The notes under the pieces: generated by a model
Databases searched by the model: none
The model's input: the letters and a program-made list of their open reading frames with translations, nothing else
What the model was told of the DNA's origin: nothing
Shown here: piece after piece, positions 47,025-55,536 of the stretch
Numbering within the stretch: position 1 is the first letter of the stretch
How the letters are laid out: every line of letters starts with the position of its first letter
Made by a program: the position numbers and the translations under genes
DNA from: Simkaniaceae bacterium
Lineage (GTDB): Bacteria > Chlamydiota > Chlamydiia > Chlamydiales > JACRBE01
Length of the DNA stretch: 64,000 bases
Assembly (NCBI GenBank): GCA_022763045.1
Contig: JALEGI010000012.1
Span: forward strand, 1 to 64,000
Reading direction: 5' to 3'

Positions 47025-48662
47025 CTCAATGAGGAGCAGGCGTGAGTTTTGCTCTGGTGTATCTGCGACGCGGCAGTCGCGGAAAAATGCGTTGAAGGTC
47101 TCGGCGAGCTTGTAGAGATAATCGGTAAGGCGGTTGGGCAAAAGCTCGAGATCCATTTGGTGGAGTGCTTCGGGGAACTGGCGCAGATGAAGGGCGAGGG
47201 CGAGCTCTGAGGGGTGTGAGAGGCAAATTTTAGTAGTCGGTAGAACTTGTTCTAGATCGATATTCACTTTGCGTTTGATCGACTGAATGCGCACATAGGA
47301 GTAGAGTAGAAAAGCTGCGGTATTGCCTTCAAAGCGGAGCATGCGATCGTAGGAAAAAACGTAGTCCTTTTGGCGATGGCAAGACAGATCGGAATACTTA
47401 ACGGCGTTGATTCCAAGTACTTTCCCAAGCTCTTTCACTTCTTCTTGCGGCGTATCAGGGAGGCGCTCTTGTAGCATCTCACACGCTTTAGAAACTGCCC
47501 TTTCGAGCAAGTCGATGAGCCGCTCTGTTTCTCCTGATCGGGTCTTAAACTTTTTCCCATCAGGGCCCAGAACGACGCCAAAGCCGACGTGCTCAACGGT
47601 CGTTTTGGCAGGATCGAGATAACCCACTTTTTCTGCGGCGGCAAAGAGCTGCTGGAGGTGAAGTTTTTGCCCAAGATCAATGACGTAAATGAGTCGATCC
47701 CCACGCTCGTCTCGAATACGGTGACGAATAGTTGCAAGATCTGTTGTGGCGTAGTTGTAGCCCCCATTAGACTTTTGAATAATGAAGGGAACTTTGAATT
47801 GATCCATGAAGACGCATTTTGCGCCATCATCGACCGTGATGAGGCCCTTCTTATCAAACTCCTCGATGACATCTGGCAACATTTTGTTGTAGAAGGACTC
47901 TCCCCTCTCTTCAATTGAGACATCAAGTAAATCATAGATCTCTTGAAAGGCGCGGCGCGAGATGTCGCAGATGATATTCCACGCTTTGAGCGAGTCGGTA
48001 TCTCCTCCTTGGAGGTGGACCACTTCATCTTGGGCTTGTTTTTTAAAGGCGGGGTCTTGATCAAAGATCTGCTTGGCAGCGCGGTACCAGCTCATGAGAT
48101 CGGGAAGCTCGGCAATCACCTCACCTGAAAAGACAAGTGGCTCATGGTGCTTGAGATAGGCAATCAGCATGCCAAATTGCGTGCCCCAGTCACCAACATG
48201 ATTGAGTCTCAACACATCGTGGCCAAGAGTCTCAAAGAGGCGTGCAAGCGATTCGCCGATGATTGTGGAGCGCAGGTGGCCGACGTGAAGCTCCTTTGCC
48301 ACGTTGGGTGAGGAAAAGTCGATAATGATGCGCTGCTTTTTTGCCGGTTTGGGCGCGCCTAGACGCTCATCACGTAGTTGTTCATCAACTTGAGCAGCGA
48401 GAAAGTTAGGTTTGAGGTGGATGTTGATAAAACCAGGCCCGGCGACCTCAAGCTTTTCGATTATATCGGATTTGATGTGCGAGGTGAGCTCTTCGGCAAT
48501 GGCTCGTGGATTTTTGCCAAGACGCATAGCGCTATTGCACTGGTAGTGACCGAACTTGGGGTTGGTGGCCTGAGTCACCTCGGCGATCACCTTTGCCTCG
48601 GGATGGAGCTCGGCAATAGCATTTGTGAAAAGGATTTGCAACTGCTGTTGCAAAGTCATCAT
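46959..48662 (-). CDS. argS: Arginyl-tRNA synthetase
   Basis: The 567-residue enzyme (from the ATG at 48662, which overlaps the ldh stop as ATGA) has the class I motif SPNVAKELHVGHLRST, followed by LNHVGDWGTQFGMLI, GFGVVLGPDGKKFKTRSGE and the C-terminal anticodon domain. It charges tRNA-Arg. An extra in-frame ATG at 48677 is possible. It corresponds to CT454, near murA as in C. trachomatis. Confidence 0.95.
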   Translation of the reverse strand: MMTLQQQLQILFTNAIAELHPEAKVIAEVTQATNPKFGHYQCNSAMRLGKNPRAIAEELTSHIKSDIIEKLEVAGPGFINIHLKPNFLAAQVDEQLRDERLGAPKPAKKQRIIIDFSSPNVAKELHVGHLRSTIIGESLARLFETLGHDVLRLNHVGDWGTQFGMLIAYLKHHEPLVFSGEVIAELPDLMSWYRAAKQIFDQDPAFKKQAQDEVVHLQGGDTDSLKAWNIICDISRRAFQEIYDLLDVSIEERGESFYNKMLPDVIEEFDKKGLITVDDGAKCVFMDQFKVPFIIQKSNGGYNYATTDLATIRHRIRDERGDRLIYVIDLGQKLHLQQLFAAAEKVGYLDPAKTTVEHVGFGVVLGPDGKKFKTRSGETERLIDLLERAVSKACEMLQERLPDTPQEEVKELGKVLGINAVKYSDLSCHRQKDYVFSYDRMLRFEGNTAAFLLYSYVRIQSIKRKVNIDLEQVLPTTKICLSHPSELALALHLRQFPEALHQMDLELLPNRLTDYLYKLAETFNAFFRDCRVADTPEQNSRLLLIELASRIMARGFHILSLKPMDRM

Positions 48663-49744
48663 TGATGATGAAAGCATGGCTTCTCTGGGCGTTTTCCGAT
48701 TCCGTATTTCAAGCGGTAATTGGCGAGAGAGATGGCCGCTTCATACGTAGAACATTGGTTTTGTTTTGCGATCGTGAAAATGTCGAGCAGGCGCGGGTAG
48801 ATGCGATCGACTTTTGCGCGAGCAAGTGTTGGGCGGTACCCCTCATCTTCGAGCTCAAATTGGACATTGATGAGGCCTCCTGCGCTGGTGACAAAGTCTG
48901 GAGCGTAGAGGATGTTTGCTTGGCGCAGGCGAATGGCGTCTGCCTCTTCAAGAAGCTGATTGTTTGCACATCCGGCAATCCCTTTACACTGCAGATGAGG
49001 AATTGTCTCACGTGAGAAAATGCCTCCAAGAGCGCAAGGAGAGAAGATGTCGCAGGGAGTGTAGAGAATGTCATCAGAGGGAAGAATTTTTGCGCCATAT
49101 TTTTTGGAGTAGAAAGCAGCTTTGTTGTGGTCAACGTCAGATATTTTCAGGACTGCGCCCTCCCAAAAGAGGTACTCGAGAAGTTTTGAGCCGACTGCGC
49201 CAAGGCCCTGTACGGCGATTGTTCTTCCAGAGACAGAGGGGCTGCCATAGAGCGACTCGAGTGTCGCCTGGATACCGCGGTAGGTCCCCCAGGCAGTGTA
49301 GCGGCTTGGATCGCCACTCGATTTTTCCTGATCCAGTCCAACGCAATACTGTGTCGCCTTGCGCACGTGGGCGATGTCCTCGGGCGTGCAGCCAACATCT
49401 TCAGCGCAGATGTAACTACCCTCAAATTGATCAACGGCTTTACCAAGTGAGAAAAAAAGCTCTTCGGTTTTTTGTCTTTTGGGATCTGCAATAACGACAG
49501 CTTTCCCCCCTCCAAGGCCACATTCAGCTAAGGCCGATTTAAGTGTCATCCCCTTTGAGAGACGCAAAACGTCATTTAGGGCATCTTCGGGCTTTTTATA
49601 AGGGTAGATGCGGATGCCGCCGAGGCCGGGTCCAAGTTCTGTGTTGTGAATAGCGATAAATGCGTGTAGGCCACTTTGACGATCTATTGCCTCGACAACG
49701 CGCTCGTAACCTTCGACTTTGAGTTCTTTTAGTGATAATGACAT
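48659..49744 (-). CDS. ldh: Leucine/Glu/Phe/Val-type amino acid dehydrogenase (leucine dehydrogenase)
   Basis: The roughly 361-residue protein matches the leucine-dehydrogenase branch: GLGGIRIYPY, the catalytic-lysine motif GLGGGKAVV, GCTPEDIAHVRKAT, the NAD loop VQGLGAVGSKL and PDFVTSAGGLINV. It oxidatively deaminates branched-chain amino acids with NAD. C. trachomatis has a leucine dehydrogenase at a different locus (CT773 by memory). It begins at ATG 49744 or 49753. It is coupled to argS by ATGA. Confidence 0.88.
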   Translation of the reverse strand: MSLSLKELKVEGYERVVEAIDRQSGLHAFIAIHNTELGPGLGGIRIYPYKKPEDALNDVLRLSKGMTLKSALAECGLGGGKAVVIADPKRQKTEELFFSLGKAVDQFEGSYICAEDVGCTPEDIAHVRKATQYCVGLDQEKSSGDPSRYTAWGTYRGIQATLESLYGSPSVSGRTIAVQGLGAVGSKLLEYLFWEGAVLKISDVDHNKAAFYSKKYGAKILPSDDILYTPCDIFSPCALGGIFSRETIPHLQCKGIAGCANNQLLEEADAIRLRQANILYAPDFVTSAGGLINVQFELEDEGYRPTLARAKVDRIYPRLLDIFTIAKQNQCSTYEAAISLANYRLKYGIGKRPEKPCFHHQ

Positions 49745-49768
49745 GGCAAACATTTTTTTTTTGAAAAG

Positions 49769-49797
49769 AGAATACCAGCCTTGGGCTCAAGAATCAA
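49769..49797 (-). promoter_or_regulatory. ldh promoter
   Basis: On the minus strand TTGATT, a 17-base spacer and TATTCT precede the ldh start by about 15 bases. No Shine-Dalgarno sequence is visible; an A9 run lies directly before the first ATG. Confidence 0.5.
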
Positions 49798-49842
49798 GTT
49801 GAACTTTATGCCGATTTGAGATATTTTCCTTATGTGTAAATT

Positions 49843-50583
49843 ATGGAGAATTTGATGGAAACCACAAAAATCGTCATTACACCTGCTCTCAAAAAAGTTC
49901 TGCACACCTACTTGAGCAGGCACAAGCGTCCCGATCTGCTGACGACCTACCTCTTTTATTTAGAAAATAAATTTGACATTCGCCCCGTTGTCTTCATGAA
50001 AGAGAAGCGCATCTATCGCGGCAAAGAGGAGCTCATCAAGCAGCTAGAGAAAGAGGGGCGTATCTGGCGCGAGACGGAGATCAAAATTCAGCACGGCACA
50101 AAGGGTGTCAACGACAAGACAAAGAAGATCTACATCTGCCCTTTCTCTGGTAAAGTCTTTGGCGACAACACACACGCAAATCCCCTTGATGCGATCTACG
50201 ACTGGGTTTCAAAATGTCCTGAAAACACTGAGAGAATCGGTGGTCTACCTGTCAAAAAGTTTTACGTCTCTGAAGATCCCGATGTGATCAAAAACTACAT
50301 TAAAGAGACAAAAGAGCCGATCCGCAAAAAGGTCTACTCTTCAGCTGTGACTGGAAAGCTATTCAACAGCAAGGAGAATGTGCTCGAAGATTTCAAGAAA
50401 AACCAGCTCAAGCCAATTTCACTTGTTGATGTGCCGACGCAAAACCGCTTCCAAATTGAAGACTCTTTCATGGAGTTCATTCAATCGCAAATCGATGAGA
50501 GCAACATCACACGTTTTGTTGAAGCTGTCGGTGAATTCGACGATCTGATGAAGTTCACAGAGCACTGGTTCGAAGAGGAGTAG
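49843..50583 (+). CDS. Conserved chlamydial protein, CT538-like (DUF2709 type)
   Basis: The 246-residue cytosolic protein has a pair of treble-clef-like modules, YICPFSGKVFGDNTHANPLDAIYDWV and VYSSAVTGKLFNSKENVLEDF (in shorter recognisable parts), with the sequence SGKVF/TGKLF repeated. This fits the conserved chlamydial DUF2709 family by memory; its function is unknown. An ATG at 49855 is a good alternative start behind GGAG. It is followed by tsaE, engB-like and dnaQ genes, the order CT538-CT537-CT536 apart from engB. Confidence 0.8.
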   Translation: MENLMETTKIVITPALKKVLHTYLSRHKRPDLLTTYLFYLENKFDIRPVVFMKEKRIYRGKEELIKQLEKEGRIWRETEIKIQHGTKGVNDKTKKIYICPFSGKVFGDNTHANPLDAIYDWVSKCPENTERIGGLPVKKFYVSEDPDVIKNYIKETKEPIRKKVYSSAVTGKLFNSKENVLEDFKKNQLKPISLVDVPTQNRFQIEDSFMEFIQSQIDESNITRFVEAVGEFDDLMKFTEHWFEEE

Positions 50584-50589
50584 TGCATT

Positions 50590-50997
50590 TTGGGCGAGCA
50601 AATCTCTTACTCGGAAGAGGAGACTCTAGAGATTGGCAAAAAGCTTGCCCAAACTCTAACCCCTGGGACAATTCTTTGTCTGGAAGGTCCGCTTGGCGCA
50701 GGTAAAACGACCCTTGCCAAGGGCATTATCTCTGGTTTAACTGGTTGCGACCCCTTTGATGTAACTAGCCCCACTTTTGGCTATCTCCACGCCTATGGCC
50801 CTGTCCGTCACTTCGATCTTTACAGGCTTACAGATAGCGAGCAGTTTTTTACCATGGGCTTTGACGAAGAGTGGCTCGCACCAAATATCACTCTAATTGA
50901 ATGGCCCACAAAGCTCGGCGCCCACCTGCCTGAGGGTGTCAAATGGCTCCACTTGCAGCACGCCGAAAATGGGAGGAAAATTTCCTATGAAGTTTGA
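50590..50997 (+). CDS. tsaE: tRNA threonylcarbamoyladenosine biosynthesis ATPase
   Basis: The 135-residue P-loop protein has LEGPLGAGKTTLAKGI, TSPTFGYLHAY, HFDLYRL and ITLIEWPTKLG. TsaE assists the TsaBD complex that forms t6A37 in ANN-decoding tRNAs. The start is TTG at 50590. It overlaps engB by 11 bases and matches CT537. Confidence 0.9.
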   Translation: MGEQISYSEEETLEIGKKLAQTLTPGTILCLEGPLGAGKTTLAKGIISGLTGCDPFDVTSPTFGYLHAYGPVRHFDLYRLTDSEQFFTMGFDEEWLAPNITLIEWPTKLGAHLPEGVKWLHLQHAENGRKISYEV

Positions 50998-51592
50998 AAA
51001 TGCGACCTATCTTGCCTCAGCATATACACTGGAGCAGTTTCCAAAGCTGCAACTTCCCGAAATTGCCCTCTGTGGACGCTCAAATGTGGGAAAATCCTCA
51101 CTTATCAACCACCTATTGCGCAATAAAAACCTGGCGAAAGTCTCCTCAAAGCCGGGAAAGACTCAATCGATTAACTTCTTTGATATCGATCGCACCATCA
51201 CACTTGTCGATTTACCAGGATACGGATTTGCCAAGCGCCCCCACAAAGTGCGCACCGATTGGGCCGTGCTCATCGATGACTACCTCAATAATCGTCCCCA
51301 GCTGCAAATGCTTCTGGTACTACTCGATTTGCGTCGGCAAGAGCTCTCACTTCAAGATGAGATGTTAATAAAGTGGGGCAAAAGCCGCGATATGGAGATG
51401 CTCTTTATTTTCACTAAGTCTGATGCACTGCGCGCAGCGCAAGCAACAAAGAGCATCAACGCGCTGGCCGAGCACGTAAAAGAGCGGTGTGGTCTTGAAG
51501 AGATCAACTACATCCCCTATTCAATCAATACCCCAACTGGGCGCATCGCGCTCATAAAAACGCTAACTGAAAGGATGCCCCGTGAAAGATAG
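50987..51592 (+). CDS. engB: Ribosome-assembly GTPase EngB (YsxC/YihA)
   Basis: From the ATG at 50987 (GGGAGG upstream) the 201-residue GTPase has G1 GRSNVGKSSL, G2 region SKPGKTQSINFF, G3 DLPGYGFAKRP and G4 TKSD. It assists 50S assembly. It overlaps tsaE and dnaQ on both sides and is part of one operon. A longer start inside tsaE is not supported. Confidence 0.93.
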   Translation: MKFENATYLASAYTLEQFPKLQLPEIALCGRSNVGKSSLINHLLRNKNLAKVSSKPGKTQSINFFDIDRTITLVDLPGYGFAKRPHKVRTDWAVLIDDYLNNRPQLQMLLVLLDLRRQELSLQDEMLIKWGKSRDMEMLFIFTKSDALRAAQATKSINALAEHVKERCGLEEINYIPYSINTPTGRIALIKTLTERMPRER

Positions 51593-52319
51593 CTTCGTCT
51601 GTCTCGACTGTGAAACGACTGGACTCGACCCAAAAACCGATCGCATTATTGAAGTTGCCTGCAAACTCTTTACCTTCGAAAAAGTGACCGAAGAATATGA
51701 AACGCTTGTCGATCCACAACTTCCTATTCCTGAAGAGTCGCAGGCGATTCACCACATCTCAGATGACATGGTCATCGGACAGCCAACCATTAAAGAGGTG
51801 CTTCCTGACTTTCTCAAGCGGATCAAGGGGCGTATCATCGTTGGCCACGGCATCGAGTACGACATGAAGATTATTGCAGAAGAGGCCAAGCGCCACTCGA
51901 TTCCCTGCACGATTCTCGACCAGCCCTTCCTCGATACTCTACGCCTCGCGCGCCTCTACGGAGAGTGCCGGGTCAACTCACTTGAAAAGCTGCGTGAGCA
52001 CTTCAATATCCCGGAAGAGATCGCCCACCGCGCGATGAGCGACGTCACTGTGAACATTGAGGTGTTCAAACACCTGTCAAAACAATTTCGCACAACGAAG
52101 CAGATGTTTGAGAGGCTAAAAAAGCCGATCGCTCTGCGGCTCATGCCCCTTGGAAAGCACAAAGGGCGCCCGTTCAAGGAGCTGCCCTTGGAGTATCTGC
52201 AGTGGGCCTCACACCAAAACTTTGATATGGACCTGCTCTTCTCACTACGCTCAGAAATCAAGCGGCGGAGAAGTGGCACCTCCTTCGCCGAGAACTCCAG
52301 CCCCTTCGCCGGCCTCTAG
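51582..52319 (+). CDS. dnaQ: DnaQ-like 3'-5' exonuclease with C-terminal DUF3820-type domain
   Basis: From the GTG at 51582 (AAAGGA upstream) the 245-residue protein has the DEDDh motifs: DCETTGLD, HGIEYDMKI and AHRAMSDV. After about residue 190 comes MPLGKHKGRPFKELPLEYLQW, the short domain often appended to such exonucleases. It may be the proofreading epsilon subunit or an independent repair nuclease (CT536-like). The 3' end overlaps the 52251 gene antisense by 69 bases. Confidence 0.88.
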   Translation: MKDSFVCLDCETTGLDPKTDRIIEVACKLFTFEKVTEEYETLVDPQLPIPEESQAIHHISDDMVIGQPTIKEVLPDFLKRIKGRIIVGHGIEYDMKIIAEEAKRHSIPCTILDQPFLDTLRLARLYGECRVNSLEKLREHFNIPEEIAHRAMSDVTVNIEVFKHLSKQFRTTKQMFERLKKPIALRLMPLGKHKGRPFKELPLEYLQWASHQNFDMDLLFSLRSEIKRRRSGTSFAENSSPFAGL

Positions 52320-52826
52320 CCTTGGCGGAGCAGAAGTTCTTCCATCTTCTCCAACCTCTTTAAGTAAGTGTTTAAGATCCGCCAAACTCTGAGTAGCCCG
52401 AAGGTCTCCACCCAACGGTAAACACACGCGCTTACAAGTTTCCGCAGTTTTTACATATTCAGAAAATCTTTCTTGATATTCTTTACTGAAATTGAGCAAA
52501 TGGATTTTAACATTTAAAGAAGCAGTAGGAGAAACATTTTCAGACCCTTTTTTGACAAACCGTTTTCCACCTCTCTCTCGAACACTTACTCTTAGACATG
52601 GAGTCTCTTCAGCCGATTTTGAGGAAAATGGATAATCTAAGAGATTAGCGATACCCTCTTTGAGTTTATAGTGTGGCCATTGAGTTTGATTTAAACAGGT
52701 TTGTACAACATCCCTAACTGTCCAATCTCCTGCACGGCTAGCATGAAACGGCCCCATGCGATCCTCACCGCAAAAGTAGGTGAAAGTAATACTGTCATCT
52801 GCCCGCATTCGTTTAAGACTATCCAT
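52251..52826 (-). CDS. Hypothetical protein downstream of the phosphatase cluster
   Basis: The 191-residue soluble protein begins with GGAGAG upstream of ATG 52826. The last about 25 residues are Gly/Ala/Glu/Pro-rich and lie in the antisense overlap with dnaQ, so they may be an overprinted extension. Two Cys-containing motifs occur (TAETCKRVCLPLGGD). I recognise no family. It is 18 bases after the phosphatase gene, probably in the same operon. Confidence 0.6.
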   Translation of the reverse strand: MDSLKRMRADDSITFTYFCGEDRMGPFHASRAGDWTVRDVVQTCLNQTQWPHYKLKEGIANLLDYPFSSKSAEETPCLRVSVRERGGKRFVKKGSENVSPTASLNVKIHLLNFSKEYQERFSEYVKTAETCKRVCLPLGGDLRATQSLADLKHLLKEVGEDGRTSAPPRLEAGEGAGVLGEGGATSPPLDF

Positions 52827-52844
52827 TTTTTCTCTCCATCTATG

Positions 52845-53426
52845 TTATTGCGCAAAGAGTTTATACTTTCTTAAAAATTTTAACAAGTTTTGTGGCTCGT
52901 AAATGTAGGTATGTTTATGCGACGGATGAAAGGTAAGATTGCGCTCATAGGCCTCTTCAAGGGGCATTTTTTTGTACTTCATTAAATAGCCAATCGTCAC
53001 AGCACCTGTGCGATTGATCCCATGACGACAGTGCAGATATAAAGTGATTGGCTTTGCGGAATTCATCAATTGATCGATCAAATCGATCAGTCCCGGAAAA
53101 TCAAGGCGATGACCATCGAACTCTTGCATCATGAGCTCAAAATCTTCATCGGGATTCATGTGAGCGCGCACTTGCCAAAAATAAAAGCCTCTACCTAGCA
53201 GTGTTTTTCGTGGAATGATTTCATCCGATCCAATGAAGTGACGCGCAAGAGTTTTAATGAAAGCGGCCTCATCTTCTCTCTCATATGTGAGACAAGAAAT
53301 AAGAATTGGCTGGTCAGTCTCAAGAAGATGGCAGAGCTCATCATAGCAAAAGCTGCCATCTTCTGCGCGGGGAATACTGCCTCGAAAGAGGCGATTTTCC
53401 CCGCGCTGATCAACGAGCTCAACCAT
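52845..53426 (-). CDS. Dual-specificity/tyrosine-phosphatase-fold protein, catalytic Cys present
   Basis: The ATG-initiated form has 193 residues and the active-site loop LHCRHGINRTGA (HCX5R) with catalytic Cys, followed by the helix AVTIGYLM. It resembles the two proteins encoded upstream, with FRGSIP and the conserved W/Y-rich middle, but it alone keeps Cys. In the same frame upstream of this ATG the sequence codes for ESIFILLQALFGSLHA, a good signal peptide that lacks an ATG/GTG/TTG start (ATT and ATA are available). The protein may therefore be exported from a rare start or be cytosolic. Substrates are unknown. Confidence 0.75.
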   Translation of the reverse strand: MVELVDQRGENRLFRGSIPRAEDGSFCYDELCHLLETDQPILISCLTYEREDEAAFIKTLARHFIGSDEIIPRKTLLGRGFYFWQVRAHMNPDEDFELMMQEFDGHRLDFPGLIDLIDQLMNSAKPITLYLHCRHGINRTGAVTIGYLMKYKKMPLEEAYERNLTFHPSHKHTYIYEPQNLLKFLRKYKLFAQ

Positions 53427-53446
53427 CTGAGGATCAAAGGTGCACT

Positions 53447-54247
53447 CTACGGCGTGAAGAGATCCAAATAGCGCTTGTAATAGTATAAAAATGCTTTCAA
53501 TCCTTTGGGTTCACTTGGATAGACTTTTGTGCCATCAGGGTAGGTGATCGCATTGTCATAAGCCGTTTCAAGATCCTCCCCAAGATGACGCATGCGATAT
53601 GCCGTCTCAACTGCAGTTGAGCGGTTGACGCCATACTGGGAATGCACAAAAATCAGTCGTGGCTCGCCAAAGTCTGTATCAACCAGTGTGTTCAAATGCT
53701 CAATAAGCCCAACAAAATTCAGGGTATTGCCATCCCAAGTTTGGTTTAGAAGTACAGATTCAACATCACTTGAGTCGATTGGATCAAGTGCAGCTGTCAG
53801 TTCTGCCCAAGTGACATCTCCACTCATATCTTCATCATAATTCACATAGGGGTTCACCTGCCACCAGACCCATTCCCCGCGATAATCGCGATGATAACTT
53901 GTTGCATGTGTTGGAGTACCATTTACTTGATTGTAGTAGTAGTACAATCTCTCTAAAAAGGTTTTTTCGACTGTAGTGTCAAACGTGAGAGTACTCACAA
54001 CGCTCAGTTCAGCCTTAGTGTCCCATGCAACACCAATTAGTGGGTTATCGGCCTTATATTCTTCAAAAAGATCACGCATATGGTTTTTTAGACCATTAAC
54101 TTGGTAAATCGAATCCTTCCAAGGAATATTGCCTCGGAAAAAAATGTTTTGTGTGGTGCTGTTAGTATCAATCACACGGAGCACATCTCCATTAAATTGA
54201 TTTGCAGCCAAACAAGTGAGAGAAAAGAAAAGTAATTTTTTTAACAT
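53447..54247 (-). CDS. Exported pseudophosphatase (tyrosine-phosphatase fold, Cys replaced by Ser), middle paralog
   Basis: The 266-residue protein starts at ATG 54247 with a signal peptide (LLFFSLTCLAANQ). The loop is VHSQYGVNRSTA: the catalytic Cys is Ser (TCC codon) while the binding Arg and following Ser are kept. Conserved blocks shared with the other paralogs are FFRGNIPW, WWQVNPYVNYDEDMSGDVTWAEL and FLYYYKRYLDL near the end. It could bind phosphorylated ligands without hydrolysing them. It is preceded by the third paralog with only a short gap, which suggests translational coupling. Confidence 0.75.
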   Translation of the reverse strand: MLKKLLFFSLTCLAANQFNGDVLRVIDTNSTTQNIFFRGNIPWKDSIYQVNGLKNHMRDLFEEYKADNPLIGVAWDTKAELSVVSTLTFDTTVEKTFLERLYYYYNQVNGTPTHATSYHRDYRGEWVWWQVNPYVNYDEDMSGDVTWAELTAALDPIDSSDVESVLLNQTWDGNTLNFVGLIEHLNTLVDTDFGEPRLIFVHSQYGVNRSTAVETAYRMRHLGEDLETAYDNAITYPDGTKVYPSEPKGLKAFLYYYKRYLDLFTP

Positions 54248-54249
54248 AG

Positions 54250-55059
54250 TTAGGGACTCCATAGTTCAAGGTAGCGTTTGTAATAATAAAGAAAACCCTT
54301 AAGCCCTTGGGGCTCATACACTTGCACTAGACTTCCGTTTTGGTACATCATCGAATTATTGTAGGCCGTTTCAATGTCTTGACCCATGTAGCGCATGCGA
54401 TAAGCAGTGGAAATTGCCGCCGAACGATTCAGTCCACGACGCGAGTGGATGTAGATCATCGTCGGTTTTGAGCTCTTGGTTGTTAAAGTTGTATTGAGAA
54501 GTTCAATAAGGGAGACAAAATCAAGCGTCCTTCCATCCCAAGTTTGATTTATCAAAAAATTCTGTACTTCACTGCGGGTTAGTGATCCCAAAAGGGAATC
54601 GAGCTCTGCCCAAGTCACATCTTTACCAACAGGGGGATCAAAATCGTAGTAGGGATTAACTTGCCACCAGTACCAAGTTCCCCGATTGCGATGCGTAAAA
54701 GGCACTTTCATATCGGGAAGTGTTGATTCTCCAGTGAAATAGTCATAGGCAACGCTAATGAATTCATTTTCTACAGCATTGTCAAGCGTAACATTGCTGA
54801 TAAAGAGCATGTTGTAGCTTCGTGGCCAACTCATCTTAACGTTATTGTTTTTTCCATACGCCTTGAACGCTTTTTTCATCGCTGAGCGCACACGACCACG
54901 CTGAAACGAATCATTCCGCAGAGGAATATCACCGCGGAATAAAACATTTTCGGACGATTCATCAAGTGTAATGACTTCTGTATAGGCGGCATCAAAGTCA
55001 TTTTCTCCTGAAAACAGGAGAGTGAGACACAAAATACCTGAAAAAAACCACCTGAGCAA
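54250..55059 (-). CDS. Exported pseudophosphatase (tyrosine-phosphatase fold, Cys replaced by Ser), first paralog
   Basis: The 269-residue protein starts at TTG 55059 behind AAGGGG and has a signal peptide (about 1-18). The active-site loop reads IHSRRGLNRSAA, again with Ser (TCG codon) for Cys and Arg retained. WWQVNPYYDFDPPVGKDVTWAEL and FLYYYKRYLEL match the middle paralog. The gene leads the phosphatase series after the response regulator. Two different Ser codons show that the change was not made by recent copying of a single codon. Confidence 0.75.
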   Translation of the reverse strand: MLRWFFSGILCLTLLFSGENDFDAAYTEVITLDESSENVLFRGDIPLRNDSFQRGRVRSAMKKAFKAYGKNNNVKMSWPRSYNMLFISNVTLDNAVENEFISVAYDYFTGESTLPDMKVPFTHRNRGTWYWWQVNPYYDFDPPVGKDVTWAELDSLLGSLTRSEVQNFLINQTWDGRTLDFVSLIELLNTTLTTKSSKPTMIYIHSRRGLNRSAAISTAYRMRYMGQDIETAYNNSMMYQNGSLVQVYEPQGLKGFLYYYKRYLELWSP

Positions 55060-55083
55060 GATAGTCCCCTTAAATTAAAGGAA

Positions 55084-55434
55084 CTATTTTACAAACTTAC
55101 TAATTATTTTTTCAAGATCTTCTGGATTGAAGGGTTTGCTCAAAAACTCTGCCGCACCTGCATCTGTTGCCTCTTTTGCCTTATCATGCGCTGAAAACAT
55201 GACGACATTGATCCCCTTATCGAGCGCTTTGATGTCTTGCAAAACAGCAAATCCATCTTTTCCAGGGAGAGAAATATCGAGAAAGATGAGGCTTGGCGTG
55301 TTCTCCTTCAAATAATTCATGCAGCTATCTGCATCACCAGCGACATCAGCAGATTTTCCAAAATGCTCGATCATTTTTTGCATTAGGATGCAGTTATCTT
55401 CATCATCATCGACGACTAATATTGGATTTCCCAT
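55084..55434 (-). CDS. Single-domain response regulator (CheY-like)
   Basis: From the ATG at 55434 (AGAGG upstream) the 116-residue receiver domain has the acidic pocket VVDDDEDN, the phosphoacceptor in LIFLDISLPGKDG, the switch Ser/Thr region VVMFSAHD and Lys in FLSKPF. It has no output domain, so it passes phosphate or interacts with a partner; the Hpt domains of the divergent 55537 gene are the obvious candidates. It is the first gene of the minus-strand group that includes the three phosphatase-like genes. Confidence 0.9.
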   Translation of the reverse strand: MGNPILVVDDDEDNCILMQKMIEHFGKSADVAGDADSCMNYLKENTPSLIFLDISLPGKDGFAVLQDIKALDKGINVVMFSAHDKAKEATDAGAAEFLSKPFNPEDLEKIISKFVK

Positions 55435-55536
55435 AAACACCTCTTCCTGCCGATTAACACTTTTACTTGTCAATTGTCAACTTAAGTTGATCAATTAAAC
55501 AAAATCCTCTATGGAATGAGATAGGATACATTTGTC

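Noticed and set aside
47435-48064. 209-residue ORF on the minus strand
   Set aside because: It is an alternate frame within argS; the argS motifs are continuous across it.
48916-49494. 192-residue ORF on the plus strand
   Set aside because: It is antisense to the dehydrogenase gene, Arg/Cys-rich and without family features: a codon-bias shadow.
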